64,000 bases of DNA. Origin: Salinibacillus aidingensis (lineage in GTDB: Bacteria > Bacillota > Bacilli > Bacillales > Alkalibacillaceae). Position 1 is the first letter of the stretch; each line of letters begins with the position of its first letter. The notes below the pieces were generated by a model, which did no database searches, was not told the origin of the DNA, and saw only the letters and a program-made list of their open reading frames with translations. Position numbers and translations under genes: made by a program. The stretch lies in NCBI RefSeq assembly GCF_039522525.1, contig NZ_BAAADO010000007.1, positions 99,979 through 163,978 of the forward strand, given 5' to 3'. Below, piece by piece: positions 1 through 9,172 of this stretch.

Positions 1-725
1 TACACTTAGCCGGTGGTGTCAGTGCCATTATTAAGGAGCTTTGTCAGATTGATGGACTCATTCACAAAGATCGTATCACGGTGACGGGTCAATCCATCTA
101 TGAAAATGTGAAAGATGCAGAAATTAAGAATGATCAGGTCATTCGTAAAAAAGAGAATGCCTATAGCCCTGTTGGTGGTTTATCCATTTTATACGGCAAT
201 ATCGCCCCAGATGGAGCGGTTATTAAAGTAGGAGCGGTTGACCCATCGATTAACAAGTTCCTGGGAGAAGCCATTGTTTTTGACTCACAGGAAGAGGCTC
301 AGGAGGGAATTGACAACGGCACCGTTCAGGCAGGTCATGTAGTTGTGATCCGCTATGAAGGACCAAAAGGCGGTCCGGGAATGCCGGAAATGCTCGCCCC
401 AACATCTTCCATTGCAGGGCGTGGCCTAGGGAAAGAGGTTGCGTTAATTACAGATGGCCGTTTCTCTGGAGCTACTCGAGGTATTTCCGTTGGCCATATT
501 TCTCCGGAAGCTGCTGAAGGCGGACCGATTGCTTTAGTCGAAAATGGAGATGGCATTATGATTGATTTAGAGACCCGTTCCATCGAATTACTCGTTGACG
601 AGGAAGTTTTAACAGAACGGAGGAAGAATTGGCAAAAGCCAGAGCCGAAAATTCAGTCCGGTTATTTAGCGAAGTACTCAAAACTTGTTACATCCGCTAA
701 TACTGGAGGAGTTATGAAAATATAA
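1..725 (+). CDS. ilvD: Dihydroxy-acid dehydratase, 3' part
   Basis: This is the C-terminal part of IlvD, which dehydrates dihydroxy-isovalerate and dihydroxy-methylvalerate to the 2-keto acids of valine and isoleucine synthesis. The gene is cut by the window edge; the reading frame is open from base 3 (HLAGGVSAIIKEL...). The segment GPKGGPGMPEML and the following LITDGRFSGATRGISVGHISPEA are typical of the IlvD/Edd C-terminal domain; the Fe-S cysteines lie upstream, outside the window. The stop at 723-725 is followed at once by the T-box leader of ilvB, so ilvD either sits in a separate transcription unit or reads through into the leader. High confidence; only about 240 residues are visible. 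Confidence 0.96.
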   Translation, partial: HLAGGVSAIIKELCQIDGLIHKDRITVTGQSIYENVKDAEIKNDQVIRKKENAYSPVGGLSILYGNIAPDGAVIKVGAVDPSINKFLGEAIVFDSQEEAQEGIDNGTVQAGHVVVIRYEGPKGGPGMPEMLAPTSSIAGRGLGKEVALITDGRFSGATRGISVGHISPEAAEGGPIALVENGDGIMIDLETRSIELLVDEEVLTERRKNWQKPEPKIQSGYLAKYSKLVTSANTGGVMKI

Positions 726-734
726 AACGGTAAG

Positions 735-1040
735 TAAAAGCGATGACGGGAACAAAGGAATGAACCACTTGTATTCCCAGAGATCCGGGGTTGCTGGAAG
801 CCCGGAAATACAGCTCATTCCGACATCGTCCCTGAGTGTTAAGCTGAACGGATTCATCTCACTAGGCTTAGCCGGGTGTTTCTCGAAGCACTCGTTATCA
901 AAGAGGCTGGCGTCAGCTTCATGAGACAGTGTCTGTAAGGATACTGTAAAAAAGGGTGGTACCGTGAAAAGTAAAAGACCTTTTCTCCCCTTATATTCTG
1001 CAAAAGTGTGTGTAGAGTGTAGGGAGAAAAGGTCTTTTTT
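735..1040 (+). promoter_or_regulatory. Leucine T-box riboswitch with terminator, ilvB leader
   Basis: This is a tRNA-sensing leader. The conserved T-box GGGTGGTACCGTG lies at 954-966. A terminator stem follows, formed by AGACCTTTTCTCCC (976-989) and its complement at 1022-1035, and ends in a T run to 1040. Stem I starts near 739. Its upper stem TGTATT/AATACA precedes the specifier loop, in which CTC (814-816, Leu) is followed by A and by TTCC that pairs with GGAA upstream. This is the usual specifier geometry. Uncharged tRNA-Leu(GAG) should favour the antiterminator. No clear promoter is seen between the ilvD stop and the leader. Confidence 0.95.
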
Positions 1041-1086
1041 GATTAGAGATTTTTGATTATTAAAAATGTTTAGGAGGGATTAAAAG

Positions 1087-2808
1087 GTGAGCGTTCAGGC
1101 AAAGGCAAGTATGCGAACAGAAACAAGCACAAAAACGGGTGCAGATTTGCTGGTGGAATCATTACTTCGTGAGGATGTGGAAACGATTTTTGGTTATCCG
1201 GGAGGTGCCGTTTTACCCATTTACGACGCCTTATATAAAGCAAAAGAATCGTTTCATCATGTATTATCCCGTCATGAGCAAGGAGCCGTTCATGCAGCAG
1301 AAGGCTACGCAAGAGTGTCAGGTAAGCCTGGTGTTGTTATTGCAACCTCTGGGCCTGGTGCAACCAATCTGGTGACAGGAATCACCGATGCCATGATGGA
1401 TTCCTTACCTCTTGTTATTTTTACCGGCCAGGTAGCACGGCAGGTTATTGGAACAGATGCTTTTCAGGAAGCAGATGTGATGGGGATTACTACACCAATT
1501 ACCAAGCATAATTACCAGGTTCAATCGATGAGTGACCTGCCACGAATTGTAAGAGAGGCTTTTCATATTGCAACCACAGGGCGAAAAGGTCCGGTTTTGG
1601 TCGATATACCAAAAGATATTTCCGCCAGTATACAGGAGGGCTCATTTGATACAACGTTTGATCTGCCTGGCTATCAGCCGACAACTAAGCCAAATCCGCT
1701 GCAGATTAAAAAGCTGGCTGATGCGATATCGAAAGCAAAAAAACCTCTATTACTTGCCGGAGCAGGCGTTTTACACGGAGAAGCATCCAGTCTGTTAAAA
1801 GCCTTTGCTGTTAAGCATTCCTTACCTGTTGCAACCACCTTACTTGGATTAGGAAGCTTTCCGGGGAACCACCCGTTATCCCTTGGTATGGCAGGAATGC
1901 ATGGAACGTATGCAGCAAATATGGCTTTATATGACTGTGATTTGCTTATCAATATCGGCGCTCGCTTTGATGATCGTCTGACAGGGAATCTCAAGCATTT
2001 TGCCAAACATGCAGCGGTTGCTCATATCGATATTGACCCAGCTGAGATTGGTAAAAATGTCAACACAAAAATCCCGATTGTAGCAGATTCCAAAGAAGCC
2101 CTTCATGAAATGCTGTCAATGATTGAGGAAAGCCCTCAACACGAGGAGTGGATGAAGCAATTGCAGGATTGGAAGAAGGATTTCCCGCTAGGCTATAAGC
2201 ATTCGGATGAGGGTGTTTCTCCGCAATGGCTGGTAGAGGCAATTTACAAAGAAACGGAAGGAAGGGCCATTGTTACAACAGACGTAGGTCAGCATCAAAT
2301 GTGGGCTGCTCAATATTATACATTTTCTGATCCGGACAGATGGGTAACTTCAGGCGGCCTCGGAACCATGGGCTTTGGCTTTCCGGCAGCAATCGGAGCC
2401 CAGTTGGCGAAACCGGATGAAACCGTCGTAGCACTGGTGGGGGATGGTGGATTTCAGATGTCCATGCAGGAGCTTTCCCTCCTCCAGGAAAAAGGATTAC
2501 CGGTCAAGGTCATCATTATGAATAATGAATCATTAGGAATGGTGCGGCAATGGCAGGAATCCTTTTATGAAGAACGATACTCTGAATCTCTGCTGCCTGT
2601 TCAGCCCGATTATGTGAAGCTTGCCGAAAGCTATCAAATTCGTGGGTTCAAGGTGGAAACCGAGGAAGAGCTTCAACGTGTCATTCCTGAAGTATTTGCT
2701 TATAACGGCCCGGTTGTACTGGATTGCAGGGTACTAAAGCTTGAAAATGTTTATCCAATGATTGCACCTGGCAAGGGCATTCACGAAATGATAGGGGTGA
2801 AACCATGA
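1087..2808 (+). CDS. ilvB: Acetolactate synthase large subunit
   Basis: IlvB is the thiamin diphosphate enzyme that condenses pyruvate with pyruvate or 2-ketobutyrate, the first common step of valine, leucine and isoleucine synthesis. The 573-residue protein has the full family length. GYPGG lies at 36-40, the catalytic Glu is in SRHEQGAVHAAEG at about residue 64, and the TPP/Mg motif GDGGFQMS lies near residue 450 with NN about 30 residues further. The start is GTG at 1087, six bases after AGGAGGGAT; no ATG is available in a better place. The stop overlaps ilvN by four bases (ATGA), so the catalytic and regulatory subunits are translationally coupled. It is the first gene behind the T-box. 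Confidence 0.97.
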   Translation: MSVQAKASMRTETSTKTGADLLVESLLREDVETIFGYPGGAVLPIYDALYKAKESFHHVLSRHEQGAVHAAEGYARVSGKPGVVIATSGPGATNLVTGITDAMMDSLPLVIFTGQVARQVIGTDAFQEADVMGITTPITKHNYQVQSMSDLPRIVREAFHIATTGRKGPVLVDIPKDISASIQEGSFDTTFDLPGYQPTTKPNPLQIKKLADAISKAKKPLLLAGAGVLHGEASSLLKAFAVKHSLPVATTLLGLGSFPGNHPLSLGMAGMHGTYAANMALYDCDLLINIGARFDDRLTGNLKHFAKHAAVAHIDIDPAEIGKNVNTKIPIVADSKEALHEMLSMIEESPQHEEWMKQLQDWKKDFPLGYKHSDEGVSPQWLVEAIYKETEGRAIVTTDVGQHQMWAAQYYTFSDPDRWVTSGGLGTMGFGFPAAIGAQLAKPDETVVALVGDGGFQMSMQELSLLQEKGLPVKVIIMNNESLGMVRQWQESFYEERYSESLLPVQPDYVKLAESYQIRGFKVETEEELQRVIPEVFAYNGPVVLDCRVLKLENVYPMIAPGKGIHEMIGVKP

Positions 2809-3326
2809 GGAGAATCATCACAGCTACCGTTCAGAATCGGAGTGGTGTACTGAATCGGGTAACAGGATTGCTTCATAAAAGGCAGTTTAACATTGAAAGT
2901 ATTTCAGTGGGACGCACCGAAACAGAAGGGATTTCAAAAATGACGTTTGTCGTTGAAGTTCCTGACTATCAGAAACTGGAACAGATGATTAAGCAGCTTC
3001 ATAAACAAATCGATGTTTTAAAGGTATCCGACATTACGGATAAGGCCATTGTAGCCCGGGAGCTCGCCTTAATTAAAGTCGTCAGCAATAGTCAGATAAG
3101 AAGTGAAATTCAGGGCATCATAGAACCGTTCCGGGCTTCAATCATCGATGTGAGCCGGGACAGTCTGACCGTTCAGGTAACCGGAAAAACCGAAAAGATA
3201 GAAGCTTTGATTGAATTGCTTCGTCCTTATGGAATAAAAGAATTAGCACGAACGGGATTAACAGCATTCCTTCGCGGGCATCAGCCACAGGTGACCGAGA
3301 TTCCCGCTTATTCAATATTAAAATAA
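2805..3326 (+). CDS. ilvN: Acetolactate synthase small (regulatory) subunit
   Basis: This is the regulatory partner of IlvB, giving valine feedback control and raising activity. The N-terminal ACT domain is evident (RRIITATVQNRSGVLNRVTGL, then FNIESISVGRT) and a second ACT-like C-terminal domain follows from about residue 85. The length of 173 residues is that of the Bacillus/Staphylococcus IlvN (also called ilvH). The start codon overlaps the ilvB stop. In the operon it is followed by ilvC after a 21-base gap that holds GGAAAGGA. Assignment is secure; which allosteric ligand acts cannot be seen from the sequence. Confidence 0.96.
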   Translation: MRRIITATVQNRSGVLNRVTGLLHKRQFNIESISVGRTETEGISKMTFVVEVPDYQKLEQMIKQLHKQIDVLKVSDITDKAIVARELALIKVVSNSQIRSEIQGIIEPFRASIIDVSRDSLTVQVTGKTEKIEALIELLRPYGIKELARTGLTAFLRGHQPQVTEIPAYSILK

Positions 3327-3347
3327 ACTTTGGAAAGGATGTTTAAC

Positions 3348-4382
3348 ATGGCAAACGTACTTTATCACAATGATATTCAGGAAGAGGTATTAAGGAGTAA
3401 AAAGATTGCTGTTGTTGGTTATGGATCACAGGGGCATGCCCATGCACTGAATTTAAAGGAGAATGGTTTTGATGTAGTCGTTGGATTACGCAAGGGGAAA
3501 TCCTGGGATAAAGCAGAAGAGGATGGAATGGAAGTGAAAACCGTCGCAAATGCAGTAGCAGAGTCAGATGTTGTTATGGTTCTTCTTCCGGATGAGTTAC
3601 AGCCGGGCATTTATGAAAATCAGATTAAACCAAACTTAGCTCCCGGCAATGCGCTTGCTTTTGCACACGGCTTTAATATTCATTTCAATCAGGTTGTTCC
3701 ACCAGAAGATGTCGATGTATTCCTTGTTGCACCAAAAGCTCCTGGTCATCTGGTAAGAAGAACATTTGAAGAAGGGGCTGGTGTACCATCCCTTTACGGG
3801 GTATATCAGGATGCGTCCGGTCAGGCTACAGAATTAGCATTAGCTTATGCAAAAGGAATCGGATCCGGTCGTGCCGGTATTTTAAAAACCTCCTTCCAGG
3901 AAGAAACGGAAACAGACTTATTTGGTGAGCAGGCTGTTTTGTGTGGAGGAGTGTCAAACCTGGTTAAAGCAGGCTTTGAAACCTTAACAGAGGCCGGTTA
4001 TCAGCCTGAAGTCGCTTATTTTGAGTGTTTGCATGAAATGAAGCTGATTGTTGACTTGATGTATGAAGGCGGACTCGAGTATATGCGTTACTCTGTTTCC
4101 GATACAGCTCAATGGGGTGACTTTGTATCAGGCCCTAGAGTCATCAATGAAGAAACAAAAGAACGTATGAAAGAGGTTTTACAGGACGTACAATCAGGCG
4201 CATTTGCTAAAGGCTGGATTTTGGAAAATCAGGTGAATCGTCCACAGTTTAATGCGATTAATGAATTAGAGAAAAATCATCAGCTGACCCAGGTTGGAAA
4301 AGAATTACGTGAATTGATGCCATTTGTTAAGCAAAGCAAAAAGAAGAAAAAGGAGGAAGTCGTCACTTATGGCTCAAATTAA
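3348..4382 (+). CDS. ilvC: Ketol-acid reductoisomerase (NADP+)
   Basis: IlvC isomerises and reduces acetolactate and aceto-hydroxybutyrate. The Rossmann motif GYGSQGHAHALNL is at about residue 23, and the metal-binding EETETDLFGEQAVLCGG and C-terminal EC..E segments of the class I enzyme are present. The start was set at ATG 3348 (MANVLYHND), eight bases after GGAAAGGA; the upstream in-frame TTG at 3330 would put the ribosome site inside the gene. The product is 344 residues. The last residues form an unusual lysine-rich tail (KKKKKEEVVTYGSN) because the frame runs through the leuA ribosome binding site and ends 14 bases inside leuA. Confidence 0.96.
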   Translation: MANVLYHNDIQEEVLRSKKIAVVGYGSQGHAHALNLKENGFDVVVGLRKGKSWDKAEEDGMEVKTVANAVAESDVVMVLLPDELQPGIYENQIKPNLAPGNALAFAHGFNIHFNQVVPPEDVDVFLVAPKAPGHLVRRTFEEGAGVPSLYGVYQDASGQATELALAYAKGIGSGRAGILKTSFQEETETDLFGEQAVLCGGVSNLVKAGFETLTEAGYQPEVAYFECLHEMKLIVDLMYEGGLEYMRYSVSDTAQWGDFVSGPRVINEETKERMKEVLQDVQSGAFAKGWILENQVNRPQFNAINELEKNHQLTQVGKELRELMPFVKQSKKKKKEEVVTYGSN

Positions 4383-5913
4383 ATTCTTTGATACAACGCT
4401 GAGAGATGGGGAGCAGTCTCCGGGAGTGAATTTGAACCAGCTTGAAAAGATTGAGATTGCCAAACAGCTCGAACGTCTGGGGATCGATGTTATGGAAGCA
4501 GGCTTTCCGGCATCTTCCAAAGGGGACTTTGAAGCGGTCAGACAAATTGCCCGTACCATAAAAAACACATCGGTTACAGGATTAGCGCGGACCACAAAGG
4601 AAGATATCGACATTGCCTGGGATGCTCTTAAAGATGCTGCAGAGCCAAGGATTCATATTTTTCTTGCTACTTCGCCGATTCATATGACACACAAGCTGAA
4701 GAAAACCCCGGATGACGTGATTCAGACTTCGGTGGAAATGGTCTCATATGCCAAGCAAAAATTTACCCATGTGGAATGGTCAGCGGAGGATGCCAGCCGG
4801 TCCGATTTAGACTTCCTCGTTAAAATTATTGAAAAGGTTATTGATGCCGGTGCTACGGTTATTAATCTGCCCGATACAGTTGGATATACCACACCTGAGG
4901 AATACGGCAGGATGTTCCGCTATGTGAGAGAGCACGTTCCGAATATTGATAAGGTGGCTCTTTCTGCACACTGTCATGATGACCTTGGAATGGCTGTTGC
5001 CAACTCCATTGCTGCGATTGAAAACGGCGCGACTCAGATTGAGGGCACAATCAATGGAATTGGGGAACGTGCCGGGAATGCTTCACTGGAAGAAATTGCA
5101 GTGGCACTGAAAATTCGTAATGATTATTATCAGCATTCCACCAATCTGGTTCTCAATGAAATCAAACGAACGAGTGATTTAATTAGTAAATTTACCGGAA
5201 TGATGGTGCCGGGAAATAAAGCGGTTGTTGGCCGGAATGCCTTTGCCCATGAATCCGGAATTCATCAGGATGGGGTTCTGAAGGAGGCCTCCACCTACGA
5301 AATTATTACACCAGAGATGGTCGGAATTAAATCTAACAATCTGGTATTAGGAAAGCACTCAGGACGGCATGCATTCGTGGATAAGGTAGAACAGCTCGGC
5401 TTTGAATTTCCTGAAGAAAAAGTGAAAGAAGCCTTTAAAACGTTTAAAGAACTGACGGACCGGAAGAAGGAAGTTACGGATGATGATTTGTTTACCATTT
5501 TGACAGATTTACAATCCGATTCCTTAAACATTGCCAAATACAATCTGGAGTCCTTCCAGGTTCAATATGGATCTCACAATCTCCCAACAGCTACTGTAGC
5601 CCTGAAAACACCAGAAGGCTACCGAGTAGAGACGGCAAGAACCGGGCAGGGGAGTGTAGAGGCTCTCTACAACACGCTTGAATCCCTTGTTCAGGAAGAA
5701 GTGGATTTAACCGATTACCAGCTGAATTCCATTGGTAAAGGCCGGGATGCACTGGCTGAGGTTCACGTAATGGTGAAGGTCAATGACACCGAAATGGGAG
5801 GAAGAGGAGCTGCACAGGATGTTTTAGAAGCATCCGCTAATGCGTTCCTGAACGCACTGAACCGTGTACTGATCAATCAGCGTCAGGCTGAACAGAAAAA
5901 GATTCATAGTTAA
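4369..5913 (+). CDS. leuA: 2-isopropylmalate synthase
   Basis: LeuA condenses acetyl-CoA with 2-ketoisovalerate, the committed step of leucine synthesis. The HMGL-like TIM barrel begins FFDTTLRDGEQSPG (about residues 6-19), with the metal-binding HCHDDLGMA near residue 200 and GIHQDG near 298. The C-terminal LeuA dimer/allosteric domain (leucine feedback) covers about 385-505. The start is ATG 4369 after AGGAGG at 4351-4356, giving 514 residues; the longer reading from 4324 would begin inside ilvC. The start overlaps the end of ilvC by 14 bases. Confidence 0.97.
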   Translation: MAQIKFFDTTLRDGEQSPGVNLNQLEKIEIAKQLERLGIDVMEAGFPASSKGDFEAVRQIARTIKNTSVTGLARTTKEDIDIAWDALKDAAEPRIHIFLATSPIHMTHKLKKTPDDVIQTSVEMVSYAKQKFTHVEWSAEDASRSDLDFLVKIIEKVIDAGATVINLPDTVGYTTPEEYGRMFRYVREHVPNIDKVALSAHCHDDLGMAVANSIAAIENGATQIEGTINGIGERAGNASLEEIAVALKIRNDYYQHSTNLVLNEIKRTSDLISKFTGMMVPGNKAVVGRNAFAHESGIHQDGVLKEASTYEIITPEMVGIKSNNLVLGKHSGRHAFVDKVEQLGFEFPEEKVKEAFKTFKELTDRKKEVTDDDLFTILTDLQSDSLNIAKYNLESFQVQYGSHNLPTATVALKTPEGYRVETARTGQGSVEALYNTLESLVQEEVDLTDYQLNSIGKGRDALAEVHVMVKVNDTEMGGRGAAQDVLEASANAFLNALNRVLINQRQAEQKKIHS

Positions 5914-5956
5914 GGAGAGTTGAGGTTAGTCAAGAAAAAAGGGGAGGATCAGGTTC

Positions 5957-7063
5957 ATGAAAAAACAGATTGCTTTGCTTCTTGGTGATGGTATAGGTCA
6001 GGAGGTCATCCAATCGGCAGTGGAAGTACTGGATGCGGTTGCTGATGAATATGGCCATAAATTTGAGTTTGAATCCTTTGATATTGGCGGTGCGGCGATT
6101 GACCGCCATGAAACGCCTTTACCGGATAAAACAATCAGGGGATGTGAACAGGCGGATGCGGTATTGTTGGGTGCGGTCGGAGGACCCAGGTGGGAGAACC
6201 ACCCTTCCCACCTGCGACCGGAAAAAGGTCTATTAGGGATTCGCAAGGCTTTGGGTCTTTTTGCAAATCTCCGACCAGTGAAAGGTTTTCCACAGCTGCT
6301 TCATGCTTCACCGTTAAAAGAGGAAGTTGTCAGCGGCAGTGACCTGCTAATTATACGGGAATTGACAGGCGGGCTTTATTTTGGCGAGCCAAGTGAAATA
6401 CGCGAAGATGGGCAATCAGTTGTTGATACCCTTGCATACCAGCGCCATGAGATTGAGAGAATTGTAGATCAGGCCTTTCAAAGCGCAAGGCTGAGACGTA
6501 AACATTTAACTTCTGTGGATAAGGCGAATGTGCTTGAATCCAGTAAACTCTGGAGAGAGGTTGTGGAAGAAAAAAGGAAGGACTACCCGGATGTAGCCGT
6601 TGAGCATTTGCTGGTGGATGCAGCAGCCATGAAACTCATCACAGATCCAACTCAGTTCGATGTCATCGTAACGGAAAATATGTTTGGCGATATTTTAAGT
6701 GACGAGGCGTCTGTACTGACAGGTTCGCTTGGAATGCTTCCTTCTGCCAGTCTCCGTACAGATGGCGTCGGGCTTTATGAACCTGTGCACGGATCAGCTC
6801 CAGATATAGCCGGGCAGGGACTGGCGAATCCACTGGCTATGATTCTGTCGACAGCTTTGATGCTCCGGCATTCCTTTCAACTGGAGGAAGAGGCCAAGGC
6901 TGTTGAAGAAGCTGTCCAGGAAACCCTGCGGCTCGGCTATCATACAGCAGATTTAAATGTAGTAGAGGGAGAACAAGTCGGAACAGACGTCATGACCCGT
7001 CTGGTTGTCGAAGGAATATCTTCCAGAAGCACATCCGAAAGCATTATGAGCTGCTATATTTAG
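5957..7063 (+). CDS. leuB: 3-isopropylmalate dehydrogenase
   Basis: LeuB oxidatively decarboxylates 3-isopropylmalate using NAD+. The isocitrate/isopropylmalate dehydrogenase signature is visible: LLGDGIGQEV at the N-terminus, LLGAVGGPRW near residue 71, the substrate loop with R-x9-R/LR, and NMFGDILSDEASVLTGSLGMLPSAS with catalytic Asp residues near 240-262, then EPVHGSAPDIAGQ. ATG 5957 follows GGGGAGGAT. The product is 368 residues, normal length. It is preceded by a 43-base spacer and followed by a 60-base spacer that contains a small palindrome before leuC. Confidence 0.97.
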   Translation: MKKQIALLLGDGIGQEVIQSAVEVLDAVADEYGHKFEFESFDIGGAAIDRHETPLPDKTIRGCEQADAVLLGAVGGPRWENHPSHLRPEKGLLGIRKALGLFANLRPVKGFPQLLHASPLKEEVVSGSDLLIIRELTGGLYFGEPSEIREDGQSVVDTLAYQRHEIERIVDQAFQSARLRRKHLTSVDKANVLESSKLWREVVEEKRKDYPDVAVEHLLVDAAAMKLITDPTQFDVIVTENMFGDILSDEASVLTGSLGMLPSASLRTDGVGLYEPVHGSAPDIAGQGLANPLAMILSTALMLRHSFQLEEEAKAVEEAVQETLRLGYHTADLNVVEGEQVGTDVMTRLVVEGISSRSTSESIMSCYI

Positions 7064-7091
7064 GAATTGCGCTTTATCGCTTTAAAGCATG

Positions 7092-7106
7092 TGGGGACAG
7101 TCCCCA
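7092..7106 (+). repeat. Small hairpin TGGGGACAGTCCCCA before leuC
   Basis: This is a perfect inverted repeat of six bases with a three-base loop in the leuB-leuC spacer. Its last bases touch the leuC ribosome binding site (AGGAAAGGAG, 7106-7115). It could slow or tune leuC translation or be a processing site. Comparable GGGGAC-AGTCCCC strings are, to my knowledge, scattered in Bacillaceae genomes, so it may just be a dispersed motif. Confidence 0.5.
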
Positions 7107-7123
7107 GGAAAGGAGTTGAACAC

Positions 7124-8542
7124 ATGGATCATCCGAAAACGATTATTGATAAGATCTGGGAGCGGCACATTGTTCATCAGGAACAGGAAAAACCTGATTT
7201 GCTTTATATTGATTTGCATTTAGTTCATGAGGTCACTTCTCCACAGGCGTTTGAAGGCTTAAGAATGAAGGGAAGAAAAGTGCGCAGGCCGGACCTGACG
7301 TATGCAACCATGGACCATAATGTTCCAACCATCCACCGGAATGTGATTAAGGATGAGATTTCCAAAACACAGATGGAAACTTTAAAGCAAAATTGTGAGC
7401 AATTTAATATTCCGCTTGCAGATATTGACCATCCTGATCAGGGAATTGTGCACGTCATTGGCCCGCAATTAGGCCTAACACAACCGGGGAAGACCATTGT
7501 TTGCGGGGATAGTCACACATCCACTCATGGAGCATTCGGCGCCCTTGCCTTTGGGATTGGAACAAGTGAGGTGGAGCACGTATTAGCCACCCAGACCATC
7601 TGGCAGCAAAAGCCTAAGACTTTAAATGTAAAGGTTAACGGCAATCTTGGAAAAGGTGTGACAGCGAAGGATTTAATCCTGGCCATCATTGCTAAACATG
7701 GGGTCCGCTTTGGCACCGGCTATATCATTGAGTATACAGGGGAAGTGATTCGGAATCTTTCCATGGAAGGGCGTATGACGATCTGCAATATGTCCATTGA
7801 GGCAGGTGCCAGAGCAGGTTTGATCAGTCCGGATGATACCACCATTGAATATTTAAGAGGAAAACGCCATGCTCCGGAAGGGGAGGCCTTTGACAGGGCT
7901 GCAGAGGATTGGCGTTCCCTTGCAACAGATGAAGGTGCAGCCTATGATGCAACCGTTGAAATCAATGCTGAGGAAATTGAACCACAGGTGAGCTGGGGAA
8001 CAAATCCGAGCATGTGTATCCCGGTTAGTGAATCGGTACCGGACCCTGAGAATGCAGCAACAGTAAATGAGAAGCAGGCAATTGAACGAGCGCTTGACTA
8101 TATGGGACTTGAGCCAAATCAGCCCATTTCCTCCGTAGAAATTGAGCATGTATTCATTGGTTCCTGTACCAATTCAAGACTAAGTGACTTGCAACGAGCA
8201 GCGGAAATTGTCCGTGGCAAAAAAGTAAAAGATTCTGTTCGGGCCATGGTTGTCCCTGGATCTCATAACGTCAAGGAAGCAGCAGAAAAAGAGGGACTGG
8301 ATGTCATCTTTAAACAGGCAGGCTTTGAATGGCGTGCAGCCGGCTGCAGTATGTGCCTGGCGATGAATGACGATGTAGTACCACCTGGAGAACGCTGCGC
8401 CTCAACCTCCAATCGAAACTTTGAAGGACGTCAGGGAAATGGTGCAAGAACCCATTTAGTCAGTCCGGAAATGGCAGCTGCTGCAGCGATTGAAGGACGA
8501 TTTACAGATGTTCGTCAAATGGGGTCAGCTGTATTAAGCTAA
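7124..8542 (+). CDS. leuC: 3-isopropylmalate dehydratase large subunit
   Basis: LeuC is the aconitase-type subunit that, with LeuD, isomerises 2- to 3-isopropylmalate and carries a [4Fe-4S] cluster. The cluster cysteines are visible in GSCTNSRLSDL (near residue 346) and in CSMCLAMN (near 407-410). The start was placed at ATG 7124 (MDHPKTIIDKIWERH), after AGGAAAGGAG; this gives 472 residues, the family length. The in-frame start further upstream at 7067 would lie immediately after leuB and run through the hairpin at 7092-7106. leuD follows after 25 bases. Confidence 0.96.
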   Translation: MDHPKTIIDKIWERHIVHQEQEKPDLLYIDLHLVHEVTSPQAFEGLRMKGRKVRRPDLTYATMDHNVPTIHRNVIKDEISKTQMETLKQNCEQFNIPLADIDHPDQGIVHVIGPQLGLTQPGKTIVCGDSHTSTHGAFGALAFGIGTSEVEHVLATQTIWQQKPKTLNVKVNGNLGKGVTAKDLILAIIAKHGVRFGTGYIIEYTGEVIRNLSMEGRMTICNMSIEAGARAGLISPDDTTIEYLRGKRHAPEGEAFDRAAEDWRSLATDEGAAYDATVEINAEEIEPQVSWGTNPSMCIPVSESVPDPENAATVNEKQAIERALDYMGLEPNQPISSVEIEHVFIGSCTNSRLSDLQRAAEIVRGKKVKDSVRAMVVPGSHNVKEAAEKEGLDVIFKQAGFEWRAAGCSMCLAMNDDVVPPGERCASTSNRNFEGRQGNGARTHLVSPEMAAAAAIEGRFTDVRQMGSAVLS

Positions 8543-8567
8543 AAATCGGAATAAAGGAGGGTCAGCC

Positions 8568-9158
8568 ATGGAGCCGCTGCGGATTCATGAAGGACTTGTA
8601 TATCCTCTTAATCGGACGAATGTAGATACGGATCAAATCATCCCTAAACAATTTTTAAAGCGGATTGAACGACAGGGATTCGGCCAATTTTTATTTTACA
8701 ACTGGCGCTTCCATGATGACGGAGAGCCCCGTGAGGATTTTTCATTAAATGATGATAAGTATAAAGGGGCTTCCATCCTGGTGGCGGGAGAAAATTTCGG
8801 CTGTGGCTCATCACGTGAGCACGCCCCATGGGCACTGGAGGATTACGGGTTTAAGGTCATCATTGCACCGAGCTTTGCGGATATTTTTTATAATAATTGT
8901 TTTAAGAATGGTCTCTTGCCCGTAACCTTAAATGAGGAAACCATCCAGCAGCTTATAAAGAAAGCCGAGACTGAACGTTATGAGGTAACCGTAAACCTTG
9001 AAGCCCAAACCGTTCAGGATTCAGAGGGGATGCAGGAAAGCTTTGATATTTCATCCTATCAGAAAGAAATGCTGTTAAATGGATGGGATGAAATTGCGGT
9101 TACACTAAATGAAGCGGATAAAATTGATCAATATGAACAAAATATAGTCAAATATTAG
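8568..9158 (+). CDS. leuD: 3-isopropylmalate dehydratase small subunit
   Basis: This is the swivel domain that completes the LeuCD isomerase active site. Diagnostic segments are NVDTDQIIPKQFLKRI near the N-terminus, ENFGCGSSREHAPWAL near residue 70-85 and FADIFYNNCFKNGLLP near 103-118. The product is 196 residues. ATG 8568 follows AAAGGAGGG. The gene ends in TAG at 9156-9158, immediately followed by the GAGGAG that should serve ilvA. Confidence 0.97.
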   Translation: MEPLRIHEGLVYPLNRTNVDTDQIIPKQFLKRIERQGFGQFLFYNWRFHDDGEPREDFSLNDDKYKGASILVAGENFGCGSSREHAPWALEDYGFKVIIAPSFADIFYNNCFKNGLLPVTLNEETIQQLIKKAETERYEVTVNLEAQTVQDSEGMQESFDISSYQKEMLLNGWDEIAVTLNEADKIDQYEQNIVKY

Positions 9159-9172
9159 AGGAGTGTGAAGAC

